A DNA stretch of 64,000 bases. It comes from Parvibaculum sp. (GTDB taxonomy: Bacteria > Pseudomonadota > Alphaproteobacteria > Parvibaculales > Parvibaculaceae). The stretch lies in NCBI GenBank assembly GCA_030645235.1, contig JAUSMV010000005.1, positions 248,001 through 312,000 on the forward strand, given 5' to 3'. The notes beneath the pieces were generated by a model that searched no databases, was not told the DNA's origin, and saw only the letters and a program-made list of their open reading frames with translations. Positions 37,523 through 46,907 of this stretch are shown here, one piece after another (positions within the stretch are counted from its first letter, which is position 1; each line of letters opens with the position of its first letter). Both the position numbers and the translations under genes were made by a program.

Positions 37523-39925
37523 TTGTTCCAAGTGTCTGATCGAACAAGCGTATCGCGGGACGTCATAAGCAAGCCAAGGCTGGACCGCACCCCGCGCCGG
37601 ACATTTGCCAAGTCACGTCTGCTCGCCCTGAGTCTGGCGCTCGGCCTCGTCTTCGCCCTGCCGCCGGAAGGCTATGCCGCGACCAGCAGCGCCCCGACGC
37701 CCACCGCCAAGCCAGCCGCATCAACGGCCAAGGCAGAAGCCACCCCGAAGAAAAAGACCACCACGAAGAAGGCGGCCAAAAAGAAAACCAAAAAGGAGGT
37801 CGCCGCCGCAAAGCCAAAACCTGCACCCGCACTACCCATCACATCCGCCATCCTTTCTGCCAATGACATATCGGCCCTCAAGGACGCACTTGCCGAAGCC
37901 GACCGGGGCCACTGGTCCGAGGCCATGCGCCACCGCCTGCGCATCACCAACAAACCGGTTCAGAAATTTATTCTCTGGTATCGCCTGGTCAACAAAGACT
38001 CCGGCGCAACGCTGGCCGAGATCACCGCTTTTCAGGAAAAGAACCCGGCATGGCCACGCATAGCCACGCTGAAGCGCCGCGCCGAAGAGGCCTTGCTCAG
38101 ACAATCACCGAGTCAAAAAGATGTGCTGACCTGGTTTGTCACCCATCCGCCGCAAACCGGCGAAGGCAAGATCGCCTATGGCAAGGCGCTGATGGCATCG
38201 GGCAATGCCAAAGACGGTAAAAGCTGGATTCAACGCGCATGGGCCGAGAATGATTTTTCCTCAAGCCGCCAGCGCGAGATCATCAACACCTATCGCGCGC
38301 AGATCACGCCCGCCGTCCATAAAGAGCGCCTCGACCGTCTCTTGTGGGATCGCAGCACAGCAGACGCCCGTTACACAGCCTCCCTCATCGGCAGCAACGC
38401 AACGCATCTTGCCGAGGCGCGCATCCGCCTGATGACGCGTTCCAGCGCCGCACGCGACGCTGTTGACCGTGTGCCAAGCGCCCTCAGAGGTGATGCAGGT
38501 CTGCTGTTTGACCGCATCCGCTATGAACGCAAAGCTGGCAATGATCAGGCAACTGTACCGCTGATCCTCACCGCCCCCGGTCTGCCGCATCAAATGGTGG
38601 CCCCCGACGCCTGGTGGCTCGAACGCAAAATCGCCGCGCGTGTGGCGCTTGCCAACGGGCAATATCAGGACGCTTACACAATCGTCTCCAAGCACGGACT
38701 GAAGGACGGCTCTGATTTTGCCGATGCCGAATTTATGTCCGGTTGGATCGCACTTCAGTTTCTGAACAAGCCCGACATTGCGCTGACGCATTTCAAGAAA
38801 CTGAAGAATGCAGTCTCGACACCGATCAGCACCGCGCGCGCTGATTATTGGATGGGTCGCTCAGCATCTGCCAAAGGCGATAAGCAGAATGCCGAAGTCT
38901 ATTACCGCCTTGCCTCAAACAACCCGACAACCTTTTACGGCCAGCTTGGCAGCGCCGCCCTCGCCCATCTGAAGGGCGGTGAAGCCATTCTGAAACTGCC
39001 CGCAGAACCCAAGCCAACGGCGGCACAAAAAGCGGAGTTCAAAAAGAACGAACTCGTTATCGTGTCGCAGGTGCTGAATGATTTCCATCGCGACGTGCAA
39101 AAATGGAGCTTCATGCTTCATCTAGCCGACACATTGCAGACATCGCATGAGCTTGTCCTGCTTTCCGATCTCGCCCTGCAATTTGGCGACCCCAAACTCT
39201 CGTTGCGCGTCGCAAAGACAGCCGCCCAGCGCAATTTCCTGCTGCCGCAACGCGCCTATCCGACCAAATATATGCCTGCCTATATGATCAAAGGTCCGCA
39301 AGTTGAAAGAGCACTTGTCTATGGCCTGTCCCGTCAGGAAAGCGAGTTTGATCCTGAAGCCCAAAGCCCGGTCGGCGCACGCGGATTGATGCAACTGATG
39401 CCCGCGACCGCGCGCGCGACTGCGAGACAAATCGACGTTCCCTATTCGCTGCCGCGCCTCACCAGCGATCCGGCCTACAACGCCATGCTCGGCTCGGCCC
39501 ATCTCGGCGACCTCATCGAAGGCTATGACGGCTCCTACATTATGAGCATCGCCGCCTATAATGCAGGTGCGTCACGCGTCAGCGAATGGCGGGGCGATTA
39601 CGGCGATCCGCGCTCAACTATTATCGATCCGATTGATTGGATTGAGAACATTCCGTTTTCTGAAACACGCAACTATGTGCAGCGCGTGATTGAAAATATG
39701 GAAGTTTACCGGACACAACTCAGCACAACGCCGCAGAAAATCCGCATCTCCGATGACATCCGCCGCAACACAGGCGCACCGATCTCAACGCCTGCGCCTA
39801 AACCGGGGCAGACACCGCTTGCGGCACCGGCACCCAGCATGGCACCTGTTATTGAGCAAGTTGAAACCGATCCGTCTGTTCGCGCGCCGCTCGCACCCGT
39901 CAGACGTCAACAAGCCAAGCCCTGA
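37523..39925 (+). CDS. Periplasmic lytic murein transglycosylase (Slt-type)
   Basis: This 800-residue enzyme cleaves peptidoglycan glycan strands to 1,6-anhydro ends. It has a signal peptide (basic start then LLALSLALGLVFALPPEGYA), an Ala/Pro/Lys-rich segment (about 55-105), a long alpha-superhelical U domain, and a C-terminal SLT domain with the catalytic Glu in YGLSRQESEFDP, then GARGLMQLMPATA and YIMSIAAYNAGASRV. A Pro-rich tail ends it. I chose the TTG at 37523, four bases after AGGAG; a GTG at 37532 is equally plausible. dapA-smpB with this gene divergent is a common arrangement. Confidence 0.92.
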   Translation: MFQVSDRTSVSRDVISKPRLDRTPRRTFAKSRLLALSLALGLVFALPPEGYAATSSAPTPTAKPAASTAKAEATPKKKTTTKKAAKKKTKKEVAAAKPKPAPALPITSAILSANDISALKDALAEADRGHWSEAMRHRLRITNKPVQKFILWYRLVNKDSGATLAEITAFQEKNPAWPRIATLKRRAEEALLRQSPSQKDVLTWFVTHPPQTGEGKIAYGKALMASGNAKDGKSWIQRAWAENDFSSSRQREIINTYRAQITPAVHKERLDRLLWDRSTADARYTASLIGSNATHLAEARIRLMTRSSAARDAVDRVPSALRGDAGLLFDRIRYERKAGNDQATVPLILTAPGLPHQMVAPDAWWLERKIAARVALANGQYQDAYTIVSKHGLKDGSDFADAEFMSGWIALQFLNKPDIALTHFKKLKNAVSTPISTARADYWMGRSASAKGDKQNAEVYYRLASNNPTTFYGQLGSAALAHLKGGEAILKLPAEPKPTAAQKAEFKKNELVIVSQVLNDFHRDVQKWSFMLHLADTLQTSHELVLLSDLALQFGDPKLSLRVAKTAAQRNFLLPQRAYPTKYMPAYMIKGPQVERALVYGLSRQESEFDPEAQSPVGARGLMQLMPATARATARQIDVPYSLPRLTSDPAYNAMLGSAHLGDLIEGYDGSYIMSIAAYNAGASRVSEWRGDYGDPRSTIIDPIDWIENIPFSETRNYVQRVIENMEVYRTQLSTTPQKIRISDDIRRNTGAPISTPAPKPGQTPLAAPAPSMAPVIEQVETDPSVRAPLAPVRRQQAKP

Positions 39926-39949
39926 CCTCAAGGCCATGACCTCAAAACC

Positions 39950-40822
39950 ATGACTGACGCAACCGAGCCGAAAGACTTTTTCTATACGTCGCAAGACGGG
40001 CTGCGTCTCTATGCGCGCGACTATGGCGACCGCATGGCGCGCGAAACGCCGGTGATTTGCCTACCCGGCCTCACCCGCAATTCAAAAGATTTCGACATGC
40101 TCGCGCGGCATCTTGCGCCAACGCGCCGTGTGCTCTGTCCCGATTTGCGCGGTCGCGGCCGCTCACAATATTGCGAGAGCTGGACGGACTACACGCCGCA
40201 AAATGAAATGCTCGATATTTTTGATCTGATGAGCGCCCTCAGCATCCGCCATGCTATTTTCATCGGCACATCGCGCGGCGGCATCATCACCATGCTGATG
40301 GCAGCAAACCGCCCCAATACCGTGCGCGGCGCGATCCTCAATGACATCGGGCCTGAAGTGGAATTGGCGGGCCTTAAACGCATCGCGACTTATGCCGGTG
40401 TGATGGAAAATCCGCCAAGCTGGACAGAAGCCGCCTTCAAATTGCGCCTGATGAACGAGCGCGATTTTCCGACGCTCAACGGCGATGATTGGTACGACTA
40501 TGCGCGCCGTACCTTTGCCGAAGAAGCTGGTCTGCCAAAAATTGATTACGACGCAAAAATCGGTGTCGGCCTGCGCAAAGGCCTCGACGCGGCACCCGAT
40601 GGTCCGCCCGCCATGTGGCCCCAGTTCAAGGCGCTCGGCCATGTGCCGACGCTTGTTGTGCGCGGCGAGAACTCAGACATTCTGAGTGCCAGGACCGTGG
40701 CGCGCATGGCGAAAGAACATCCGAACCTCGCCCATGTGACGGTAAAAGATCGCGGCCATGTGCCTTTCCTTGATGAACCGGAAGCCATTGCCGCTATTGA
40801 TACGTTTCTCGGCAATTTTTAG
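39950..40822 (+). CDS. Alpha/beta hydrolase
   Basis: This 290-residue protein has the alpha/beta-hydrolase fold: the oxyanion region VICLPGLTRNSKDFD, PDLRGRGRS, the nucleophile elbow GTSRGG with the catalytic Ser, and the late DRGHVPFLDEPEA with the catalytic His. There is no signal peptide. The substrate cannot be told; relatives include esterases and C-C hydrolases. It follows the transglycosylase after 24 bases and overlaps the end of the convergent methyltransferase by four bases. Confidence 0.9.
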   Translation: MTDATEPKDFFYTSQDGLRLYARDYGDRMARETPVICLPGLTRNSKDFDMLARHLAPTRRVLCPDLRGRGRSQYCESWTDYTPQNEMLDIFDLMSALSIRHAIFIGTSRGGIITMLMAANRPNTVRGAILNDIGPEVELAGLKRIATYAGVMENPPSWTEAAFKLRLMNERDFPTLNGDDWYDYARRTFAEEAGLPKIDYDAKIGVGLRKGLDAAPDGPPAMWPQFKALGHVPTLVVRGENSDILSARTVARMAKEHPNLAHVTVKDRGHVPFLDEPEAIAAIDTFLGNF

Positions 40823-41544
40823 TCCTTCCGCACACGCAGCATCTTTGTCGCGCCGATCTGAAATTCAAAATCAACGTCACAGAGTTCCGGCACGAAACCG
40901 TCAGCCCGCATCGCCTGCATCACCACGGGCAAATGGCTCGATGGTCGCCCGTCGAGATTGAGCAGCGGAAAGACCCGCACCTCGCCCGCCACACGCATCA
41001 ATTCGCGTAAAGCACTGACGTGAAAATCAGCGTTCAATTCATCGCCATAGAGAAACAGCAAATGCGACGACAATGCGAGATCGAAGGTTCCGTCGGCAAA
41101 GGGCAGATCGGGCAATGATCCCGGCACATAGCGGACCGCTCCCTCGCGCGCATAATCAGCGAGGAATAAATCGAGTGCCTCACGCCGCCGCTTATGGACA
41201 AGCTCTTCCGAGCCGTAGAACTTCCAGTTGAAGCGATAGCGCGCCGCTGTCATGCCCGCCTTCATGGCCTTGGCTGTGCGCTCAAACTGCGCGCGGATGG
41301 CACCGCCTTCAGCCGCATAGATCGGATCAATGGCCGTGACGTGACGACCTTGCGCTGAGGCTTCACCGGCAAAGGAGGCCGGACCACCGCCGACATCAAG
41401 AATACGGGCGGCCAACGGCACATCGCTCAAGGCGAAAAAGGCCTCATATTCATCAAGCCGACGCCCCCAGGGCACGATGCCGTCGAGATTGAACTCGCTC
41501 TGCCGGTGCGTGGGTCGGTGTTTTGTCTCTTTTTTCGCGATCAT
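40819..41544 (-). CDS. Class I SAM-dependent methyltransferase behind a Trp-type attenuator
   Basis: This 241-residue protein has the Rossmann methyltransferase motif I ILDVGGGPASFAGEA (residues 48-62), the acidic HVTAIDP strand end, and the motif IV-like LPFADGTFDLALSSH region. The N-terminal FNLDGIVPWGRRLDEYEAFF block recurs in an uncharacterised bacterial family. The substrate is unknown. GGAGAG precedes the ATG. The striking feature is upstream: a leader peptide with two Trp codons and an attenuator end 72 bases before the start, so expression should respond to charged tRNA-Trp. No trp gene is in the window. Confidence 0.85.
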   Translation of the reverse strand: MIAKKETKHRPTHRQSEFNLDGIVPWGRRLDEYEAFFALSDVPLAARILDVGGGPASFAGEASAQGRHVTAIDPIYAAEGGAIRAQFERTAKAMKAGMTAARYRFNWKFYGSEELVHKRRREALDLFLADYAREGAVRYVPGSLPDLPFADGTFDLALSSHLLFLYGDELNADFHVSALRELMRVAGEVRVFPLLNLDGRPSSHLPVVMQAMRADGFVPELCDVDFEFQIGATKMLRVRKD

Positions 41545-41616
41545 TTTTCTCTCCGTTCAAAGCCGGAGACCGCGCCTCAGGGAAGGCGGCGCGTTTTCAA
41601 AGGAACCTACGAAAAC

Positions 41617-41691
41617 AAAAAAGCCGCCTCCAAAAGGGGCGGCCAAACCGGCAGGTCGATATGCGACATGTCTGGGCCACCCGTCAGGTGG
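41617..41691 (-). promoter_or_regulatory. Transcription attenuator (segments 1-4) with terminator
   Basis: Read on the minus strand, four segments form mutually exclusive pairs. Segment 1 is CCACC (41687-41691), directly after the Trp codons and before the leader stop. Segment 2 is GGGTGGCC (41675-41682). Segment 3 is GGCCGCCC (41637-41644). Segment 4 is GGAGGCGGC (41623-41631) followed by T6 (41617-41622). 1:2 pairs 5 bases; 2:3 pairs 8 bases with one G-U and forms the antiterminator; 3:4 forms the terminator (GCCGCCCC / GG-A-GGCGGC, TTTT loop). This is the standard trp-leader logic. The regulated gene by position is the methyltransferase. Confidence 0.75.
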
Positions 41692-41731
41692 TCCACCATG
41701 CGCCATTGCTGCCAATCAAAAATGTCATCAT
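41684..41731 (-). CDS. Leader peptide with tandem Trp codons
   Basis: The 15-residue peptide MMTFLIGSNGAWWTT is encoded on the minus strand, with TGG TGG at 41693-41698 near its end. The first ATG has AAGGA four bases upstream and the second, in frame, has it seven bases upstream, which is ideal. The stop codon lies between attenuator segments 1 and 2, exactly where it should be for ribosome-controlled attenuation. It resembles trp leader peptides in size and Trp placement, though those of Rhizobiales often have three Trp codons. It acts as a sensor, not as a protein. Confidence 0.72.
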   Translation of the reverse strand: MMTFLIGSNGAWWTT

Positions 41732-42054
41732 CTCGTCCTTATTTCGCGGGCGACCCTACGCCAATGCCCGAAGCCTGCCAAGAGCCTCCGGATTGCGCCT
41801 GCGACACATGGCCTAATGCAATGCAGCAATCACAGGATATAGATAGGCCGTTCACGTCGAATCCCGCAGCTTTCTGCGCCTTTACCTGCATTATGCGTCC
41901 ATCCCCCCGCTCAGGACGCATTTGCGCCGCGTAAACCTCATCTCCGGCCCTTTTGCCGACCCGACCGCCGCTATATACCCTATATTCAGACGCAGCCCTT
42001 TCCCCCCAAGCACTCAAGGGCTCACCCCCGCCCCATTTCGTTCCGGAGTCCCCC
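41732..42054. promoter_or_regulatory. Divergent region between the attenuator and the RND operon, with an inverted repeat
   Basis: This 323-base region must hold promoters for the leader transcript (leftward) and the RND operon (rightward). It contains a perfect 8-base inverted repeat, ATGCGTCC (41893-41900) and GGACGCAT (41914-41921), with a C-rich spacer of 13 bases. That could be an operator for the pump or a transcript end. No coding frame looks convincing on either strand. Confidence 0.4.
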
Positions 42055-43188
42055 ATGTTGACGAAACGCATGATCATCATGCTGGCCATCACCGGCTCTA
42101 TCCTCGGCCTCATTGTCGCCTGGTTGGTCTTTATGAACGTCATGGCCGGCATATTCATTTCCGGCATGAAGTCTCAACCCCAGACGGTTTCAACAACCGT
42201 GGTCGGCTATGAGGAATGGGAACCCAAAATCAACGCCGTCGGCACGATGAAAGCCAAAAAGGGCACCGACATCACGCCGCAACTCTCCGGCATCGTCTCG
42301 AACATTTCGTTTGAGTCCGACAGCGACGTCAAAGAAGGCGACATTCTCATCAGCTTTGCCGATGAAGATGATGTGGCCAAACTGAAGGCGCTGGAAGCCT
42401 CCGCCGATCTCGCGCGCCTCACCTATAACCGCAGCAAAGAGCTTGTCCGCAAACGCGCGGTGAGCCAGGCCCAGCTCGACACATCCACCGCCAATCTCAA
42501 AAACGCCGAAGCGCAGGTCGCCGCCCAACAGGCTCTGGTGGACAAAAAGCAAATCCGTGCGCCCTTCGACGGCCATGTCGGTATCCGCCTTGTCGATATC
42601 GGCCAATTCCTCAATGCAGGCCAAAAGGTCACGACGCTACAAGCGCTGGACCCGATCTTCATCGACTTCACATTGCCCCAGCGCGAAGTGCGTCTCATCG
42701 CCATCGGTCAGGACATTTCGATCCACACAGACGCTTATCCCGACCAGACCTTCACCGGCAAAGTGCTGGCCATGGACCCCAAGCTTGATCCCGTGACGCG
42801 CAACATTTCGGTGCGCGCCGAACTTGCCAATCCCGACCGCAAGCTGCTGCCCGGCATGTTCGCCTCGGCCTCAATCACAACCGGCGCGACAGAAAAGAAG
42901 CTGACACTGCCGCAGACCGCCATCACCTATAATCCCTATGGCGAAACCGTCTTCCTCGTTCTCAAAGGCGAGCCGGACGAAGACGGCAAAGAAACGCTGA
43001 AGGCGAAACAAAAATTCGTCAAAACCGGCACCAAGCGCGGTGATCAGGTCGCCGTCATTGAAGGTGTTGCGGAAGGCGATACCGTTGTCACCAGCGGTCA
43101 GTTGAAACTGAAGAACGACACGCCGCTCACAATCAACAATGACGATCCGCTGCCCAATGACGCTGCCCCCGTGATGCAGGACCAGTAA
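42055..43188 (+). CDS. RND efflux periplasmic adaptor (membrane fusion) protein
   Basis: This 377-residue adaptor links an inner-membrane RND pump to an outer-membrane channel. It has an N-terminal membrane anchor (IIMLAITGSILGLIVAWLVF), the lipoyl halves (VGTMKAKKGTDITPQLSGIV and KQIRAPFDGHVGIRLVDIGQF), a helical hairpin between them, and a beta-barrel domain (FTLPQREVRLIAIGQDI). The pattern is close to MexH/AcrA-type adaptors. The ATG at 42055 has a GGAG eight bases upstream. The pump gene follows after 5 bases. Confidence 0.93.
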   Translation: MLTKRMIIMLAITGSILGLIVAWLVFMNVMAGIFISGMKSQPQTVSTTVVGYEEWEPKINAVGTMKAKKGTDITPQLSGIVSNISFESDSDVKEGDILISFADEDDVAKLKALEASADLARLTYNRSKELVRKRAVSQAQLDTSTANLKNAEAQVAAQQALVDKKQIRAPFDGHVGIRLVDIGQFLNAGQKVTTLQALDPIFIDFTLPQREVRLIAIGQDISIHTDAYPDQTFTGKVLAMDPKLDPVTRNISVRAELANPDRKLLPGMFASASITTGATEKKLTLPQTAITYNPYGETVFLVLKGEPDEDGKETLKAKQKFVKTGTKRGDQVAVIEGVAEGDTVVTSGQLKLKNDTPLTINNDDPLPNDAAPVMQDQ

Positions 43189-43193
43189 GCCAG

Positions 43194-46100
43194 ATGAATT
43201 TCACAGACATCTTCATTAAGCGTCCTGTCCTTGCCACTGTCGTGAGCCTGCTCATTCTGGTGCTCGGCTTACGCTCGGTCTCGCTTTTGCCCGTGTTGCA
43301 GTTTCCGCGCACGGAAAACGCCGTCGTCACCGTCTCGACCACCTATTTCGGGGCCAGCGCCGATCTCGTTTCAGGCTTCATCACGACGCCGCTTGAAAGC
43401 TCCATCGCGCAGGCCAACGGCATCGACTATATGAACTCGACAAGCTCGCCCAGCGTGTCGGTCATTCAGGTCCAGATCCGTCTGAACTATGACAGCGCCA
43501 AGGCGCTCACTGAAATCAACACGCGCGTCAACGCCGTGCGCAACCAACTGCCAAGCGAAGCGCAACAACCTGTCATCACTATTGCTGTCGGCGAAACAAT
43601 CAGCAGCATGTATATGGGCTTCTCGTCCGATGTGCTGGCCAACAATCAGATCAGCGACTATCTGCTCCGCGTCGTCGCACCAAAACTGCAGGCCGTCGAA
43701 GGCGTGCAACAAGTCGAATTCCTCGGCGAAAAACGCTTCGCGCTGCGCGTCTGGATGGACCCCGACAAACTCGCTGCCTATAACCTCACCGCCACCGACA
43801 TCCGCACAGCACTTGCGCGCAACAGCTTCCTGTCCGCCCTCGGCGCCACTAAGGGCCAGATGGTGCAGGTCGATCTGACGGCCGATACAAGCGCCAGTTC
43901 GCTTGAAGACTTCCGCAAACTCATCGTCAAAACCGCCAACGGCTCCTCCGTCCGTCTCGAAGATGTCGCCAACGTATCGCTCGGCGCGGAAGACTATGAA
44001 TCATCGGCCTATTTCGACGGCAAGCCATCTGTGCAAATCGGCATCAAAGTCGCGCCGACTGCAAACCTTCTGGACGTCACCAAGCGCATCCGCAATATCT
44101 TCCCGGAAATTCACGCGCAGCTGCCGGAAGGCCTGAACGGCGCCATCGCTTATGACGCCACCAAATTCGTCAACAGCTCAATCAATGAAGTGGTACGCAC
44201 GCTTGTTGAAGCGCTCGTCATTGTGACGCTTGTGGTGTTCCTGTTCCTCGGCTCACCGCGCTCGGTCCTCATCCCGACGCTCGCCATCCCGCTGTCACTC
44301 ATCGGCGCCTTTGCCTTCATGGTGATGTTCGGCTTCTCGATCAATCTCCTGACGCTGCTCGCGCTTGTCCTCTCCATCGGCCTCGTGGTTGATGACGCCA
44401 TCATTGTCGTTGAAAACGTCAACCGGCATCTGGAAGACGGTCAGCCACCACGACAAGCGGCCATCCTCGCCGCGCGCGAGTTGAGCGGCCCGATCATCAC
44501 CATGACAATTGTGCTGATCGCTGTTTACATCCCTATCGGTTTCATGGGCGGCCTCACAGGCGCGCTCTTCACCGAATTTGCCTTTACACTTGTCGGCGCA
44601 GTCACCGTCTCCGCCGTCATCGCTCTCACCCTGTCGCCGATGATGTGCGCGCGCTTTTTAAAGCCGCATAATGATCCGAGCACCAGTGATTGGGAAAAGC
44701 GCATCGTGAAGTATATCGATGACCGCTTTGAAAAATTACGCCATCGCTATCTGCAATGGCTGCACATGAGCCTTGACGAACTGCCTGTGGTCACCGTCTT
44801 TGCCTGCATCGTGGTGGTGAGCATTTTCTTCCTCTACAGCTATTCAAAAACTGAACTTGCGCCGGAAGAAGATCAGGGCATCGTCATCGGCTTCGTCACA
44901 TCAGCGCCGACCGCAACACTGCAACAGCGCCAGATCACCAGCGCCAAGGTGTTCAATACCTATGCGACGCATCCCGAGATGGATCACGTCTTCCAGTCCG
45001 TCTCGCCGTCCTTCACCGTCGCCGGTCTCGTGACAACGCCGTGGGACGAACGCACTGTCAGCACGTCACAGTTGCAGCAAAAACTGCAGCAGGAACTCGC
45101 CCATATTCCCGAAGCCCGCGTCGTCATGTTCCAGCCGCCTGCCCTTCCCGGCGCGAGCGGGTTGCCTATTTCGCTCGTAATCCAGACAACAGAATCTTTC
45201 GACCAGCTTTATGAAGTGGCGCAAAACATTCTTGCCAAGGCACAGGCGAGCGGCAATTTTATCTTCCTTGATTCAAACCTCAAATTTGACAAGCCGCAAA
45301 CCGAACTCATCATTGATCGCGACAAAGTCGCTCAGATGGGCCTCACCATGACCGATATCGGCGCAGCCATGTCGTCCATGCTCGGTGGCGGCTATGTCAA
45401 CTATTTCAGCCTTGAAGGCCGGTCCTACAAAGTTATTCCGCAGGTTCAGCAAAAATTCCGGCAAAATGCCGACCAGCTGTCCAACTATTACATCAGCACG
45501 GCAACCGGAGAATCGATCCCGCTTTCGACTGTCGCGCATTTCGAAACCAAAACCGTTCCTGAAACGCTCAATCACTTTCAGCAGTTGAATGCCGCCACCC
45601 TGTCCGGTGTGGCGATGCCCGGCGTCGCGACGGGTGACGCGCTGGCTTATCTCAGCGAGCTCGCAACCGAGAACATGCCGCAAAGCTACACGCTCGATTA
45701 CGCAGGCCCTTCGCGCCAGTTTATGAAAGAGTCGAGCGCCATCGTTGTCACGTTCTTCTTTGCGCTCGTCATCATCTTCCTGACGCTCGCGGCCCAGTTT
45801 GAAAGTTTCCGCGATCCGGTCATCATTCTTGTGACCGTGCCTATGTCGATCAGTGGCGCACTCTTGTTCATCATCACCGGCATCGGCGGCGCGAGCCTCA
45901 ATATCTATACGCAGGTCGGCCTCGTCACACTTATCGGCCTCATCAGCAAGCACGGCATTCTCATCGTGGAATTTGCCAACACGTTGCAGGAAGAAGGCAT
46001 GAGCAAGCGCGAAGCCATTGAGGAAGCGACCAGCATCCGCCTGCGTCCGATCCTGATGACAACAGCGGCCATGGTGCTCGGCGTCTTGCCGCTCATTCTC

Positions 46101-46283
46101 GCCAGCGGCGCAGGCGCAGCGTCACGCTACAATCTCGGCCTCGTGATTGCGACAGGTCTTGCCATCGGCACGCTCTTCACGCTTTTCGTCGTGCCTGCCA
46201 TGTATCTGATGCTGGCCGAAGAACACGATCCGAGCGAGCGCGACGAAGACGAAGACGTCCCGGCCACACTCGCCGAGGCCTAA
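43194..46283 (+). CDS. RND multidrug efflux pump, HAE1 family (MexI-like)
   Basis: This 1029-residue proton-driven pump has 12 membrane helices and two large periplasmic loops. It starts MNFTDIFIKRPVLATVVSLL, close to MexI-type pumps. Helix 4 keeps the proton-relay Asp-Asp pair in GLVVDDAIIVVENV, and helix 10 has a Lys in ISKHGILIVEF. Length is normal. It forms an operon with the adaptor; no outer-membrane factor is encoded here, so a TolC/OprM-like partner must come from elsewhere. The next gene, nasT, begins only 45 bases later, but the two functions look unrelated. Confidence 0.95.
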   Translation: MNFTDIFIKRPVLATVVSLLILVLGLRSVSLLPVLQFPRTENAVVTVSTTYFGASADLVSGFITTPLESSIAQANGIDYMNSTSSPSVSVIQVQIRLNYDSAKALTEINTRVNAVRNQLPSEAQQPVITIAVGETISSMYMGFSSDVLANNQISDYLLRVVAPKLQAVEGVQQVEFLGEKRFALRVWMDPDKLAAYNLTATDIRTALARNSFLSALGATKGQMVQVDLTADTSASSLEDFRKLIVKTANGSSVRLEDVANVSLGAEDYESSAYFDGKPSVQIGIKVAPTANLLDVTKRIRNIFPEIHAQLPEGLNGAIAYDATKFVNSSINEVVRTLVEALVIVTLVVFLFLGSPRSVLIPTLAIPLSLIGAFAFMVMFGFSINLLTLLALVLSIGLVVDDAIIVVENVNRHLEDGQPPRQAAILAARELSGPIITMTIVLIAVYIPIGFMGGLTGALFTEFAFTLVGAVTVSAVIALTLSPMMCARFLKPHNDPSTSDWEKRIVKYIDDRFEKLRHRYLQWLHMSLDELPVVTVFACIVVVSIFFLYSYSKTELAPEEDQGIVIGFVTSAPTATLQQRQITSAKVFNTYATHPEMDHVFQSVSPSFTVAGLVTTPWDERTVSTSQLQQKLQQELAHIPEARVVMFQPPALPGASGLPISLVIQTTESFDQLYEVAQNILAKAQASGNFIFLDSNLKFDKPQTELIIDRDKVAQMGLTMTDIGAAMSSMLGGGYVNYFSLEGRSYKVIPQVQQKFRQNADQLSNYYISTATGESIPLSTVAHFETKTVPETLNHFQQLNAATLSGVAMPGVATGDALAYLSELATENMPQSYTLDYAGPSRQFMKESSAIVVTFFFALVIIFLTLAAQFESFRDPVIILVTVPMSISGALLFIITGIGGASLNIYTQVGLVTLIGLISKHGILIVEFANTLQEEGMSKREAIEEATSIRLRPILMTTAAMVLGVLPLILASGAGAASRYNLGLVIATGLAIGTLFTLFVVPAMYLMLAEEHDPSERDEDEDVPATLAEA

Positions 46284-46328
46284 TCTCACAATTGCCAAGC
46301 CGGATCATTGCATGACATATAAGTCGTC

Positions 46329-46907
46329 ATGGTCCTGCGAATTGTATTGATTGACACCGACATCGAACGCGCCCGCGCGCTGGAAGCAAAGCTGTCCGAA
46401 GCCGGCTTTGCTGAGGTCATTCGCATTCAGGACGGGCCGGATATGGCGTCCGCCATTGACGGTGTGAAGCCGGACCTCATCATTGTCGATATGGCGCTGC
46501 CCGACCGCGACGTGCTGGACGACATCCGCATCGTGTCCGGCGCGCAACCCGTGGTCATGTTTGCCGGTGGCAATGACCCTTCCTTTGCCGAAGAAGCTAT
46601 TGCCGCAGGCGTCTGCTCCTACAACCTGTCCGGTGTGGCACTCGACGATGTCAAACCCATCCTCGCGTCGGCCATCGCGCTCTTCAAACGCTACCACCAT
46701 GTCGAAACAGAGCTGGCCGCCGCCAAGGCGCAACTTGAAGAGCGCCGCCTGCTGGAACGCGCCAAAGCGCTCCTCATGCGTGACCGCAAAATGACCGAAC
46801 CGGAAGCCTATCGCTGGCTACAGCGCAAGGCGATGAACGAGAACCGGAAGCTGGCTCAGGTCGTCTCCGATTTTGTGAGCCAACAAGAGAAGGGGCGCGA
46901 TCAATGA
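46329..46907 (+). CDS. nasT: Nitrate-responsive ANTAR antiterminator NasT
   Basis: NasT binds paired hairpins in leader RNA and prevents termination when nitrate is present. The 192-residue protein has a receiver-like domain (Asp54 in LIIVDMALPDRDVLDD) and a C-terminal ANTAR domain at about 131-185 (LEERRLLERAKALLMRDRKM, then TEPEAYRWLQRKAMNENRKL). Its stop overlaps the start of nasS (ATGA), the classical NasST pair in which NasS sequesters NasT without nitrate. The predicted RNA target lies at 48275-48337. Confidence 0.94.
   Translation: MVLRIVLIDTDIERARALEAKLSEAGFAEVIRIQDGPDMASAIDGVKPDLIIVDMALPDRDVLDDIRIVSGAQPVVMFAGGNDPSFAEEAIAAGVCSYNLSGVALDDVKPILASAIALFKRYHHVETELAAAKAQLEERRLLERAKALLMRDRKMTEPEAYRWLQRKAMNENRKLAQVVSDFVSQQEKGRDQ

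Noticed and set aside
41739-42167. A 142-codon minus-strand frame opposite the RND adaptor start
   Set aside because: It runs antisense to the adaptor's signal region and lacks family resemblance or a ribosome site.
46284-46328. Possible co-transcription of the RND pump and nasT as one functional unit
   Set aside because: The gap is short, but the functions are unrelated and NasST is complete with its own target leader downstream; no evidence supports a joint system.
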